Of a stretch of 64,000 nucleotides of DNA, positions 26,575 to 33,979 are shown piece after piece. Position 1 is the stretch's first letter; every line of letters starts with the position of its first letter. Where the stretch lies: assembly GCA_947496145.1 (NCBI GenBank), contig CANMBS010000024.1:1-64000 (forward strand), in the 5' to 3' direction. Position numbers and translations under genes: made by a program. This stretch comes from an uncultured Pseudovibrio sp. (GTDB lineage Bacteria; Pseudomonadota; Alphaproteobacteria; Rhizobiales; Stappiaceae). The notes beneath the pieces are model-generated. The model was not told where the DNA came from. It was given only the letters and a program-made list of their open reading frames with translations, and made no database searches.

Positions 26575-26781
26575 TTAAATCGAAACTGGCGAAATCAGAG
26601 GGGCACTTTGCACTCCTCCGGTGATCTGGATTTCTGCCAAACCAATGCACGAAAAAATTTGGAAGACTTTGATTGCACTCAATGCCTGCATCGGATGTTC
26701 GTCTTTGACAAACATCACTGGATTACCTGTGATGTTTAACGTAGATCGGAGTAGTGATTTCTTCTGCATCCTAAATTCCAT
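26575..26781 (-). CDS. Small unrecognised protein at the head of the heme d1 operon
   Basis: A frame of 68 residues (64 if the ATG at 26769 is used). I do not recognise it. It reads like real protein (NITGNPVMFVKDEHPMQAL, VFQIFSCIGLAEIQITGG), with no signal peptide or membrane helix. Two context points favour it: its TAA runs straight into the nirE ribosome site (TAAGGAATGAGTTATG), and it lies between the FNR-type box and nirE in the same direction. Against it: weak ribosome site (AAGG ten bases before 26781, or GGA near 26769). It could be a leader peptide or remnant. Confidence 0.45.
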   Translation of the reverse strand: MEFRMQKKSLLRSTLNITGNPVMFVKDEHPMQALSAIKVFQIFSCIGLAEIQITGGVQSAPLISPVSI

Positions 26782-27239
26782 AAGAGACGAACCTTACGTG
26801 GCTCCCCTATCTAATCGTGCCCTCCAAAATCCCACATTGACCATCGTCAAGTAGATGAAGCGGTCGTATGGAAAAGAGAATTATATTAATAAATATAAAG
26901 ACTTAATGTGTGAAGAAGGATTCCAGAACGTCAATATTTGATGAAGCTGCGCCATGGGAAATGATATAGGTCAGGCGCGGCGCAAAAATACTTATAGTTC
27001 CCACAGCAATATCTTTGTGACATGTACTATGAGGGTTGAAAATCTGAGCTGGCAGGTGTTCTTTTGTTTGATCTATGACAAATCAAAAGATCGGCTCAGT
27101 TCACCAAACTATCTTGTTGCAACCGAGGTAATTGCCTAAGATTGCTTTAACCCAGTTGCGAAGCAAAGATTCCACCCCTCTCACATCCTCAGTAGGTTAT
27201 CACAGAATAACGAGCACCCAAGTGCTGAGGAGTTGGTGA
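26782..27239. other. Divergent promoter region, nir operon and multicopper oxidase
   Basis: About 460 bases carrying the FNR-type box at 26837-26850 and, near 27069, a looser TTGAT...ATCAA arrangement with too long a spacer to be a standard box. No other gene or repeat is evident. Confidence 0.5.
26837..26850 (-). promoter_or_regulatory. FNR/FnrL/Dnr-type box upstream of the heme d1 operon
   Basis: TTGACCATCGTCAA is a near-perfect palindrome fitting TTGA-N6-TCAA of the FNR/FixK/Dnr family. Its centre is about 62 bases before the ATG at 26781 on the minus strand, compatible with a class II site at about -41 and a short leader. Low-oxygen or NO-dependent activation is expected for heme d1 genes. 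Confidence 0.7.
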
Positions 27240-28820
27240 ATGAGTAGACCGAAGCCTTTTTCTTTCTTAAATCCTATAAAGAACCCTCCAGCTTATGTAA
27301 TGGATCCGAAAAAGAAGCATTTAGAAGTGACGCTGGATGTTGAATATGACAGAAATAATGTTTTTAGCTTTGAAAAACCTCACAATGTCGCTACCAACAC
27401 GCGGGTATTCACAAGTGAACTGACAAAAAAATCGGGAAATACTCTGACTGGTCCGACAATTGAGATCAGGCCGGACTCAAAACTACAAATCCATACCCAT
27501 AACAAGTTACCACCACAGGACCAGAGCGAACCTGATGATATCAATTGTCCCTATGGCTTCAACAACTATAATATTCATACCCATGGGCTTCATGTGACGC
27601 CTGAATCGCCTGGCGATAACGTATGTATGACCATCCGCCCGGGTGAGGAATATCATTATGAATATGACATTCCGGCAGACCATCCTCCCGGCGTGTATTG
27701 GTACCATCCCCACAAGCACGGCTCTGTTGCACTTCAGGTCGGTAGCGGGATGGCGGGCATGATCATTGTGCGCGGAGAGTTTGACGACCAGCTCAAAGAA
27801 ATGGGTGTGAAAGAATATTGTATGGTATTTCAAAACATTGCTGTCGATGCAGAGGGCAAAGTGGAAGACCAGTCGCAGGTGGCAAAGTTCCCTAACAGCG
27901 AATACAACATTACGGTGAACAGTCAATATTGCCCAATCATCAAGGTCAAACCCGGAGAGTTGATCAACCTGCGTTTGCTGAACGCTACGACGCGCTCTTC
28001 TATCAACTTCGAATGCCCGTTCTTTGCACAAATGTTTATTTATGGCTTTGATGGGAACCCTACTGAAAACTATCGTCGGCAAGGTGGCGTCAGTCTTGCG
28101 CCTGCAAATCGCGCTTCACTCCTGCTTAAAATCAGTGAGGGCGCAACACCGGGCGCGTTCTTTTACGTTCAGAATAACTCCGTAGAATTCCAGTTTATTC
28201 CTCATTACAAATACCATAATAACCCACCACTTTTCGCCATACAGGTTGAGCGTGGCGAGGAAATTGGTGCTGCAATCTATATGCCAGGCGAACCCGCATC
28301 CCGCACCACGCCGCCACCATTTCCAGAAAGTCTGCGAAGTGGTTTGCTAGAGCCAATCAGTGCTGAAGAGGTTACAAATAAACGGACTTTGACTTTTCAG
28401 GCCAACACGCTGGATAACCCTGAAAAATATTATCGTGGAGTGAATGTGACTGTCGATCATGCCCAGTTTGGCAGGTGTGAAGTGGTCAATCACTGGGTTG
28501 AACTGGATGCGGTAGAAGAGTGGACACTGGAGAATGAAAGTGAGTTTCCTCAGCCGATCCATATTCATGTGAATCCTATGTATGTCTTCGAAATTCAGGG
28601 GGAAGACCCGTTGGATTATACGCTCGAACTTCCTTTCTGGGCAGACACAATTCAGGTACCTCCCCACGGATATGTGAAGTTTCGCATGAGATTCAAAGAC
28701 TTCGTAGGTAAGTACCCGCTGCATTGCCAATTGCTCTATCACGAAGATGGCGGAATGATGCAGCATGTGAAGGTTGTAAAAGACATCAAGGAAAAAGATG
28801 GTTGGGAAAATGGTGGGTGA
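27240..28820 (+). CDS. Multicopper oxidase-like protein with altered copper ligands
   Basis: A 526-residue three-cupredoxin protein without a signal peptide. Copper motifs: HTHG (H113, H115) and HPHKH (H156, H158, H160) are intact. In the third motif HPxHxH the first residue is Gln (Q438 PIHIH), and in the fourth HCHxxxH the second His is Gln (H495 C496 Q497 LLYH501). By homology these remove one type 1 and one type 3 copper ligand, so normal laccase activity is doubtful. M506 follows as usual. GAGGAG precedes the ATG. It is divergent from the nir operon and followed by two small membrane-protein genes. Confidence 0.85.
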   Translation: MSRPKPFSFLNPIKNPPAYVMDPKKKHLEVTLDVEYDRNNVFSFEKPHNVATNTRVFTSELTKKSGNTLTGPTIEIRPDSKLQIHTHNKLPPQDQSEPDDINCPYGFNNYNIHTHGLHVTPESPGDNVCMTIRPGEEYHYEYDIPADHPPGVYWYHPHKHGSVALQVGSGMAGMIIVRGEFDDQLKEMGVKEYCMVFQNIAVDAEGKVEDQSQVAKFPNSEYNITVNSQYCPIIKVKPGELINLRLLNATTRSSINFECPFFAQMFIYGFDGNPTENYRRQGGVSLAPANRASLLLKISEGATPGAFFYVQNNSVEFQFIPHYKYHNNPPLFAIQVERGEEIGAAIYMPGEPASRTTPPPFPESLRSGLLEPISAEEVTNKRTLTFQANTLDNPEKYYRGVNVTVDHAQFGRCEVVNHWVELDAVEEWTLENESEFPQPIHIHVNPMYVFEIQGEDPLDYTLELPFWADTIQVPPHGYVKFRMRFKDFVGKYPLHCQLLYHEDGGMMQHVKVVKDIKEKDGWENGG

Positions 28821-28888
28821 TGATTTTGGGCTTTAGTTGAAATCACTTTGCTTAATTAAAGGCAGGTAACAGGCAGAAATGGAAGTGC

Positions 28889-29128
28889 ATGCGTAGTTTT
28901 TCGCTTAGCGATTTTTTGCTATCCAATCCTGTCGGATACAGCCTGATGCTTGTGCTTCAGTTGGTTGTTGTTGCGTTCATTACTCAGCCCGATCCACTGC
29001 ATGTTTTTGAGGTTACGTTTGCTCTCGCAGTTTTCTTTGCGGGTATGGTGAGCCTGCACTACACAATTCTGCCTGGCTTTCTGTTCACGTATTTCTGGAG
29101 CGGGTTTGTATACGGTGGTTTGGCATGA
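28889..29128 (+). CDS. Small membrane protein of unknown function
   Basis: A 79-residue protein with two predicted membrane helices (LMLVLQLVVVAFIT and VTFALAVFFAGMVSLHYTIL). I do not recognise a family. It starts 68 bases after the multicopper oxidase and its stop overlaps the next ATG (ATGA at 29125-29128), so the two small genes are translated together. Confidence 0.7.
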   Translation: MRSFSLSDFLLSNPVGYSLMLVLQLVVVAFITQPDPLHVFEVTFALAVFFAGMVSLHYTILPGFLFTYFWSGFVYGGLA

Positions 29129-29493
29129 TCATTGGCCATGAGATTGATCTGTATGTAGATCAGGCACTTGTCATGCAGCAGATGGATAACCTCACCTTTT
29201 CAGCGGTTTATCTGAACTGGATGACGCTGGTTATGGTGTTTGCGTGCATAGTCTCATGCTTTTTTGCAGATCACTGCAAAGGCCATCCCGGCTCAAAAAC
29301 AGCTAAGCTGATCATACATGCCATCGCTATCTCTATGATGTTGCTGGGCGTTTATGTTGGGCATGCGCTCAATCACATGTGGCACCAAAATACATTTGAC
29401 AGGTTTTATCTGCAGGTTCTTGCCATGAGCCTCTTTTTCACCACTGGATATTATTGCGCCATCAAATGCCGCGATGTTCTGCGGACCAAATGA
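29125..29493 (+). CDS. Four-helix membrane protein of unknown function
   Basis: A 122-residue membrane protein with about three to four helices (WMTLVMVFACIVSCFF, LIIHAIAISMMLLGVYVG, VLAMSLFFTTGYYCAI). His residues cluster near the membrane faces (FADHCKGHPG, GHALNHMWHQ), which could bind metal or heme. Family unknown. Coupled to the preceding small gene; together with the oxidase they may form one functional unit. Confidence 0.7.
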   Translation: MIIGHEIDLYVDQALVMQQMDNLTFSAVYLNWMTLVMVFACIVSCFFADHCKGHPGSKTAKLIIHAIAISMMLLGVYVGHALNHMWHQNTFDRFYLQVLAMSLFFTTGYYCAIKCRDVLRTK

Positions 29494-29632
29494 CCAGTGC
29501 CCGTAAACTTATGCACCACATGATGAGCATAACCAAAAATACAATTACGACGAAATGGCTTATGGGCGCAGCCCGGGTAATTGACTAGTATCTTTTCAAC
29601 TCAGCAGAATACTTGGTATCGGATATCATATT

Positions 29633-30418
29633 ATGGCGCAAGAAATCCTTTTAAAAGAACATCTTGATGGCGTACTCAGACTAACGCTTAATCGCCCTGA
29701 AAAACTGAATGCGCTGACGGCTGACTTGCGTGTCGAGCTTTTAAGTGCATTGGAGGCAGCTGGCACAGATCCGCAGGTTCGTACAGTTATCCTCACAGGA
29801 ACGGGGCGGGCCTTTTGTACCGGGCAGGATCTGAACGACATTTTGCCGGACAGTTCTGGGAAGAAGCCAGATCTTGGCGATGTACTTACAGAGCATTATA
29901 GTCCGATAATTCATGCGATCCGTCAATTGGATAAGCCGGTTTTGTGTGCAGTAAACGGAGTTGCTACAGGTGCAGGAGCCGGGCTTGTCTTTGCGTGTGA
30001 CATGGTCTTTGCGGCTAGGAGTGCAAAGTTCATTCATGCCTTCAGCCGACTTGGACTTGTCCCCGGTGCAGGAGCCTCTTTCCACCTGCCGCGCATGGTT
30101 GGTGAAGTCCGCGCAAAAGGGTTAATGCTCACCGGTCAACCTCTTACTGCCGATATGGCAAAAGACTGGGGTTTGATCTGGCAAGTCATTGAAGATGTAC
30201 AGCTTCAGGATGAAGTTTTGGCAGTTGCGACCAATCTTGCAAAAGGTCCGGTCTCAGCCTATGCAATGACCAAACACCTCATTCATGCTTCTGCTGGTTC
30301 AACACTGGAAGACCAACTTATCCGCGAAGCCCAGATGCAAAGCAAAGCGGGACAGTCGGAAAATCATAGAGAAGGGTTGAATGCGTTTCTTGAAAAACGC
30401 CCACCTAACTTCAAGTAG
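29633..30418 (+). CDS. Crotonase-superfamily protein, PaaG-like
   Basis: A 261-residue enoyl-CoA hydratase/isomerase family protein. The oxyanion-hole blocks AFCTGQDLNDI and NGVATGAGAGLVFACDM are good, and the C-terminal half (AKDWGLIWQVIED, REGLNAFLEKRPPNF) follows PaaG (oxepin-CoA-forming isomerase of phenylacetate breakdown). The GLxPDxGG motif that carries the PaaG catalytic Asp reads GLVPGAGA here, and the two Glu of true hydratases are also absent, so the reaction is unclear. No other phenylacetate genes are near. Stands upstream of two VOC genes in the same direction. Confidence 0.8.
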   Translation: MAQEILLKEHLDGVLRLTLNRPEKLNALTADLRVELLSALEAAGTDPQVRTVILTGTGRAFCTGQDLNDILPDSSGKKPDLGDVLTEHYSPIIHAIRQLDKPVLCAVNGVATGAGAGLVFACDMVFAARSAKFIHAFSRLGLVPGAGASFHLPRMVGEVRAKGLMLTGQPLTADMAKDWGLIWQVIEDVQLQDEVLAVATNLAKGPVSAYAMTKHLIHASAGSTLEDQLIREAQMQSKAGQSENHREGLNAFLEKRPPNFK

Positions 30419-30478
30419 GATCGATGCTGAAGCCTGAAAGAAGTGTTTCCTTCAGACTGATACTTGAGGACCTGTTTT

Positions 30479-30844
30479 ATGGGAATTGTTGCGCTTGACC
30501 ACTTTCAGATGACTATCCCGGTTGGTGAAGAAGATACGGCACGGTCCTTCTTCATTGACCTTCTCGGTTTTTCTGAACAGGAAAAACCTGAGGTTTTGCA
30601 AGGACGTGGTGGAATGTGGCTGGCAGCAGGCTCTGTTAATTTACATATCGGAGTTGAGGAGCCTTTTACGCCCAATAAGAAAAGCCATCCTGCATTTTTG
30701 CTTGATGATCTTCAGCGGACCGTCGACCGGCTGGCTGAGGCTGGTGCAGTGTTAAAAGATGACAGGCCCCTGCCCGGCTATATCCGCAAGTTCACTGAAG
30801 ATCCGTTTGGTAACCGCATAGAGCTGATGCAGAAAACGGGTTGA
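30479..30844 (+). CDS. VOC (glyoxalase/dioxygenase-fold) protein 1
   Basis: A 121-residue single-domain VOC protein. H in LDHFQMTI, H in VNLHIG and E in NRIELMQ are in the usual metal-ligand positions. Members include glyoxalases, fosfomycin-resistance enzymes and dioxygenases; no substrate can be named. The ATG at 30479 has GAGGAC upstream; the frame extends to 30464. Close paralogue of the next gene. Confidence 0.8.
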   Translation: MGIVALDHFQMTIPVGEEDTARSFFIDLLGFSEQEKPEVLQGRGGMWLAAGSVNLHIGVEEPFTPNKKSHPAFLLDDLQRTVDRLAEAGAVLKDDRPLPGYIRKFTEDPFGNRIELMQKTG

Positions 30845-31002
30845 GAAGCGGGTAATATCGTTTTGCCACTTCCTTTGTTGATCAGTTGCACATTGATAAA
30901 TAAAGGGAAAATCTTCGCCTTTTCGCAAACTTCGCGCTACCTGAGTGTGTGTTAGAGGGAGAGCTACGCATAGCAGTTTACCTCAGCACAGGAGCATGGC
31001 AG

Positions 31003-31386
31003 ATGACCATTTTGAGTTTGCAGCACATCAATCTTCCAATCCCACCTGACGGGGATAAGCTGGCGCGTGAATTTTATGTAAGCTTGCTTGGCTTTGAGGA
31101 AATTGAAAGGCCGGAAAGCATACGCAACAGAAAAGGTGGCTGGTTTTCAGCTGGTTCTGTCAATCTGCATCTGAGTGAACAAGACCCGTTTGTTGCTAAT
31201 AAAGTAGGCCATCCTGCATTTGTGGTTGATGATATCGTTAAGTTGGCTGAGCGGTTGCGGGATGCCGACTACAATGTTTCTGACGATGCCACCTTTGTTG
31301 GCTACATCAGAAAAACAACGCATGACCCGTTTGGAAACCGTGTCGAACTGATGCAGCCAGAAGACATGGTCCAGCACAAACTATAG
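31003..31386 (+). CDS. VOC (glyoxalase/dioxygenase-fold) protein 2
   Basis: A 127-residue paralogue of VOC protein 1, sharing REFYVSLLGFEE, SAGSVNLH, HPAFVVDD, GYIRK and DPFGNRVELMQ. Metal ligands: H in LQHINLPI, H in NLHLSEQ, E in NRVELMQ. ATG at 31003 with GGAG upstream (frame opens at 30949). A tandem duplication that has diverged clearly. Its end overlaps the convergent gene by six bases. Confidence 0.8.
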   Translation: MTILSLQHINLPIPPDGDKLAREFYVSLLGFEEIERPESIRNRKGGWFSAGSVNLHLSEQDPFVANKVGHPAFVVDDIVKLAERLRDADYNVSDDATFVGYIRKTTHDPFGNRVELMQPEDMVQHKL

Positions 31387-32595
31387 TGCTTTTAATTCTC
31401 TTAGCAGAGCGTTCGTCAGGCCAAGAATTTTGCCCTCGGGCAGACTGTCATTGTCATTCCAGGTAAGTGCAATTTGCCAATGTACTCCGGTTAAACTCTT
31501 GAGGTCATAAGTGAAATTGAGAACACCGATTTCACTTCCCGCTTTAAAGGCAATGCGCTGCCAGTCAGCTTTCTCCGCAAGTCCGGGATTAAATCGCATG
31601 GCCTTGTCTTCTGCAACAGCTTCAATAAGATCACACAGCTCCTCAGCGCTTGCATACCATTCAACCCCGGTGAGGTACGGGTCTGCGACATCCTCAAGTG
31701 GCGGCAGAGGGCGGCCCTCTAATTTCTCCAGAATTTTCCGTCGCTTAGCCATATCAGCATTGCCATAATTCTCTGCCAGAATGCGGTCGGCTTTGAGCTG
31801 ATAGAACTGCCGCGATGTCAGAAATGGAGTGCGCTGGTCGCAGGCTTCCAGTGCCTGCGTGCCCAGAAGCTTGAGAACGACATCAGCAGCAGAGTTATCT
31901 GAAGCAGCCATCATATACTGTGTAACGACTTGAAGGGTAACAAGTCCTCCGCTCATCTTGTCGTAAAGAGCGCTGGAAGGATAAGATTGCAAGTGCTTTT
32001 CAAGGCGCACTTTTTGGTTCCATTTCAACTCACCGGCTTTGATCCGTTTCATCAGCTCTTTCATGACAAAGAGTTTGTAGGCAGGACCAATTGCCAGAGC
32101 CTTACCTGCATTATAGCTGAAAAAATCTTGTCCATCTTTGCGAACCAGAAGACTGGCCGACGAGCCAATTTCCTTCATCAAAGAAAAGCACTCATCCAGA
32201 TCAGAAACCATGTAAAGCGCAGGCTTTATGAATAACCCTTTGATTTTACCTGTTCTATCTCGTTCCAATAGAATAGTGAGCTGGTAATGCGTTGTTTTGA
32301 GCTGATATGTGTTTTTTTGCGTTTTTTTGCTGATTTCCTGCGCTAATCCGAATGCCTCCCGAGCTTCCTTCAAAGACTGGCGCAAACCGGGTTCTCCCAC
32401 CAGTTTTATGAAGGTTTCAGTGAACATGGAGATGTCGTCCCCATGGCTTTTCCAGAGCATAAAGAGCAAATCCTCATCAGAGGTGTTTTTGATTGCGATC
32501 ATCTCTGGGCTGAGATTTTGAAGTGGGGAAAGCTTCTCCAGTGCGTTTTTCACAGTCATAAGTGGATCAAGGATCATCTCTTTAATAGTACGCAT
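31381..32595 (-). CDS. Beta-lactamase-fold (serine hydrolase) protein lacking the nucleophilic Ser
   Basis: A 404-residue protein, with an N-terminal domain of about 140 residues before a class A beta-lactamase/transpeptidase-like domain. The SxxK motif is replaced: the position reads AIGPAYKLFV, so Ser is Pro (P171). SDN is kept (AASDNSAADVV) and the KTG region is KAG (AFKAGSEIGVL). I expect no beta-lactam hydrolysis; a binding role or pseudoenzyme is likely. No signal peptide visible from this start; the frame runs further upstream to 32754 without support. AAGG stands before the ATG at 32595. Converges on the VOC gene. Confidence 0.75.
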   Translation of the reverse strand: MRTIKEMILDPLMTVKNALEKLSPLQNLSPEMIAIKNTSDEDLLFMLWKSHGDDISMFTETFIKLVGEPGLRQSLKEAREAFGLAQEISKKTQKNTYQLKTTHYQLTILLERDRTGKIKGLFIKPALYMVSDLDECFSLMKEIGSSASLLVRKDGQDFFSYNAGKALAIGPAYKLFVMKELMKRIKAGELKWNQKVRLEKHLQSYPSSALYDKMSGGLVTLQVVTQYMMAASDNSAADVVLKLLGTQALEACDQRTPFLTSRQFYQLKADRILAENYGNADMAKRRKILEKLEGRPLPPLEDVADPYLTGVEWYASAEELCDLIEAVAEDKAMRFNPGLAEKADWQRIAFKAGSEIGVLNFTYDLKSLTGVHWQIALTWNDNDSLPEGKILGLTNALLRELKAL

Positions 32596-32856
32596 TACAT
32601 ATCGCCTTAGACTGACAAGCTGGAATTTTGATTTCCTTCTTAGAGTGACCCGCAGGTCTTGGCAAAGCCTCTCTGACAAACTGGTCAGTAAGCCACACGA
32701 GAATGAATGTTTTATCCAAGTCACGTAAACTGGCTTCAAATCATCCCCGTACAATAACCAACCATATCTGCCAGAATAAACCCATTCCGTAAGCTGTTAG
32801 GTTGCTGCGGTGTTCCATAGGAAGCGCATGGTCAGTATGTAACGAGGTTGGTACTC

Positions 32857-33945
32857 TTGGAGATCAGTGTCGTCCTTCCCATTCACAATTGCAGCGAGTT
32901 TTTGCTTTCTGCCCTGATGAGCCTGAAGAGCCAGAGCTATCCTCATTTTGAGGTCCTGATGGTCAATGACCATTCTTCTGATGGGTCAGAGGGCATTTGT
33001 GAGAACTTTGCTTCCGTAGACGAACGTTTCAGGTTGCTGCAGTCGCCACATTTTGGAATGATCGGAGCTCTCAATTTCGGCCTCTCACATGCAGGTGGTG
33101 TTTACATCGCGCGAATGGGAGGAGATCAGCTTTGCGAGGCTGATCGGTTTGCACAGCAAATCAAGTTTTTAACGCAAAATCCGGATATCGCTTTTTTAGG
33201 GTCGTTCGTAAAACTGCTTGATGAACAGGACAAATTCGTCCGGTCCCGGGAGTTTCCTGAGGATGATTTCGAGATTAAGGCTCAGCTCGATAAGGGCGAG
33301 ACAGCTTTTGCTCCGGCATCCATGATGGTGCGCCGCAGTGCTCTTGTTGAGTTGGGTGGCTATCGTGAGATCTTCAGCAGCTGTTATGACTTTGATCTGA
33401 TGTTGCGCGCTCAGGATAGATATTCCCTTGCAACCCTGCCAGAATACTTGCTGTCATGTCGTGAGAATTACGACAAGCGGGAGCTGAACGAACGGTTCTG
33501 GAAGCATTTTTATGTTGCCAGGCTTGCTGCAATCAGTGTTGAGCAGCTCCGCGCCGGACTGCGCGATCCAGTGGAGCAAATGACAGATGAGTTTGATGTG
33601 GAGGCCATAGATGAGCGTCTTGTGAGAGAACGGCTTACTTCTGCCCGTCAGGATTATTACTGCAACAAACGGGCGTTTGTAGACCACGGCCCTTTGAACT
33701 CAATGGATATTGAGCAAATACGGGACTTTCTGCTCACTCACAAAAACAAGTTTAACAAGAAAGCACTCGGGAACGCATTTGCTTTGCTGTTTGATCAGGC
33801 TATTCGCATTGACGACACAGAAAGTGCCGAAGTGCTGTATAACCTCCAGCGGGAAGTTTCAAAGAGCAGGCACCTGAAATCCCTGCTTTTAAAGCCCGAT
33901 AAGCTGGTGAGGTATGCACTGCGAAAACGTCAGGCTCAGCACTAG
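32857..33945 (+). CDS. Family 2 glycosyltransferase
   Basis: A 362-residue GT-A type transferase. EISVVLPIHNCSEFLL, VLMVNDHSSDGSE and the region GLSHAGGVYIARMGGDQ are family 2 blocks; ELGGYREIFSSCYDFDLMLRA is the typical acceptor/catalytic segment. The metal-binding DxD is unusual: RMDADD of relatives is RMGGDQ here. The best start is the TTG at 32857, which gives the usual MEISVVLP beginning with GAGG upstream; the frame also opens at a TTG at 32848. No polysaccharide genes are nearby, so the acceptor is unknown. Confidence 0.82.
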   Translation: MEISVVLPIHNCSEFLLSALMSLKSQSYPHFEVLMVNDHSSDGSEGICENFASVDERFRLLQSPHFGMIGALNFGLSHAGGVYIARMGGDQLCEADRFAQQIKFLTQNPDIAFLGSFVKLLDEQDKFVRSREFPEDDFEIKAQLDKGETAFAPASMMVRRSALVELGGYREIFSSCYDFDLMLRAQDRYSLATLPEYLLSCRENYDKRELNERFWKHFYVARLAAISVEQLRAGLRDPVEQMTDEFDVEAIDERLVRERLTSARQDYYCNKRAFVDHGPLNSMDIEQIRDFLLTHKNKFNKKALGNAFALLFDQAIRIDDTESAEVLYNLQREVSKSRHLKSLLLKPDKLVRYALRKRQAQH

Positions 33946-33979
33946 CTGGCTTGCAATCTCTGTTAGCTGCCAGAATGTG

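Noticed and set aside
27060-27085. TTGATCTATGACAAATCAA as a second FNR box before the multicopper oxidase
   Set aside because: The half-sites are separated by about nine bases instead of four, which does not fit FNR-type dimers.
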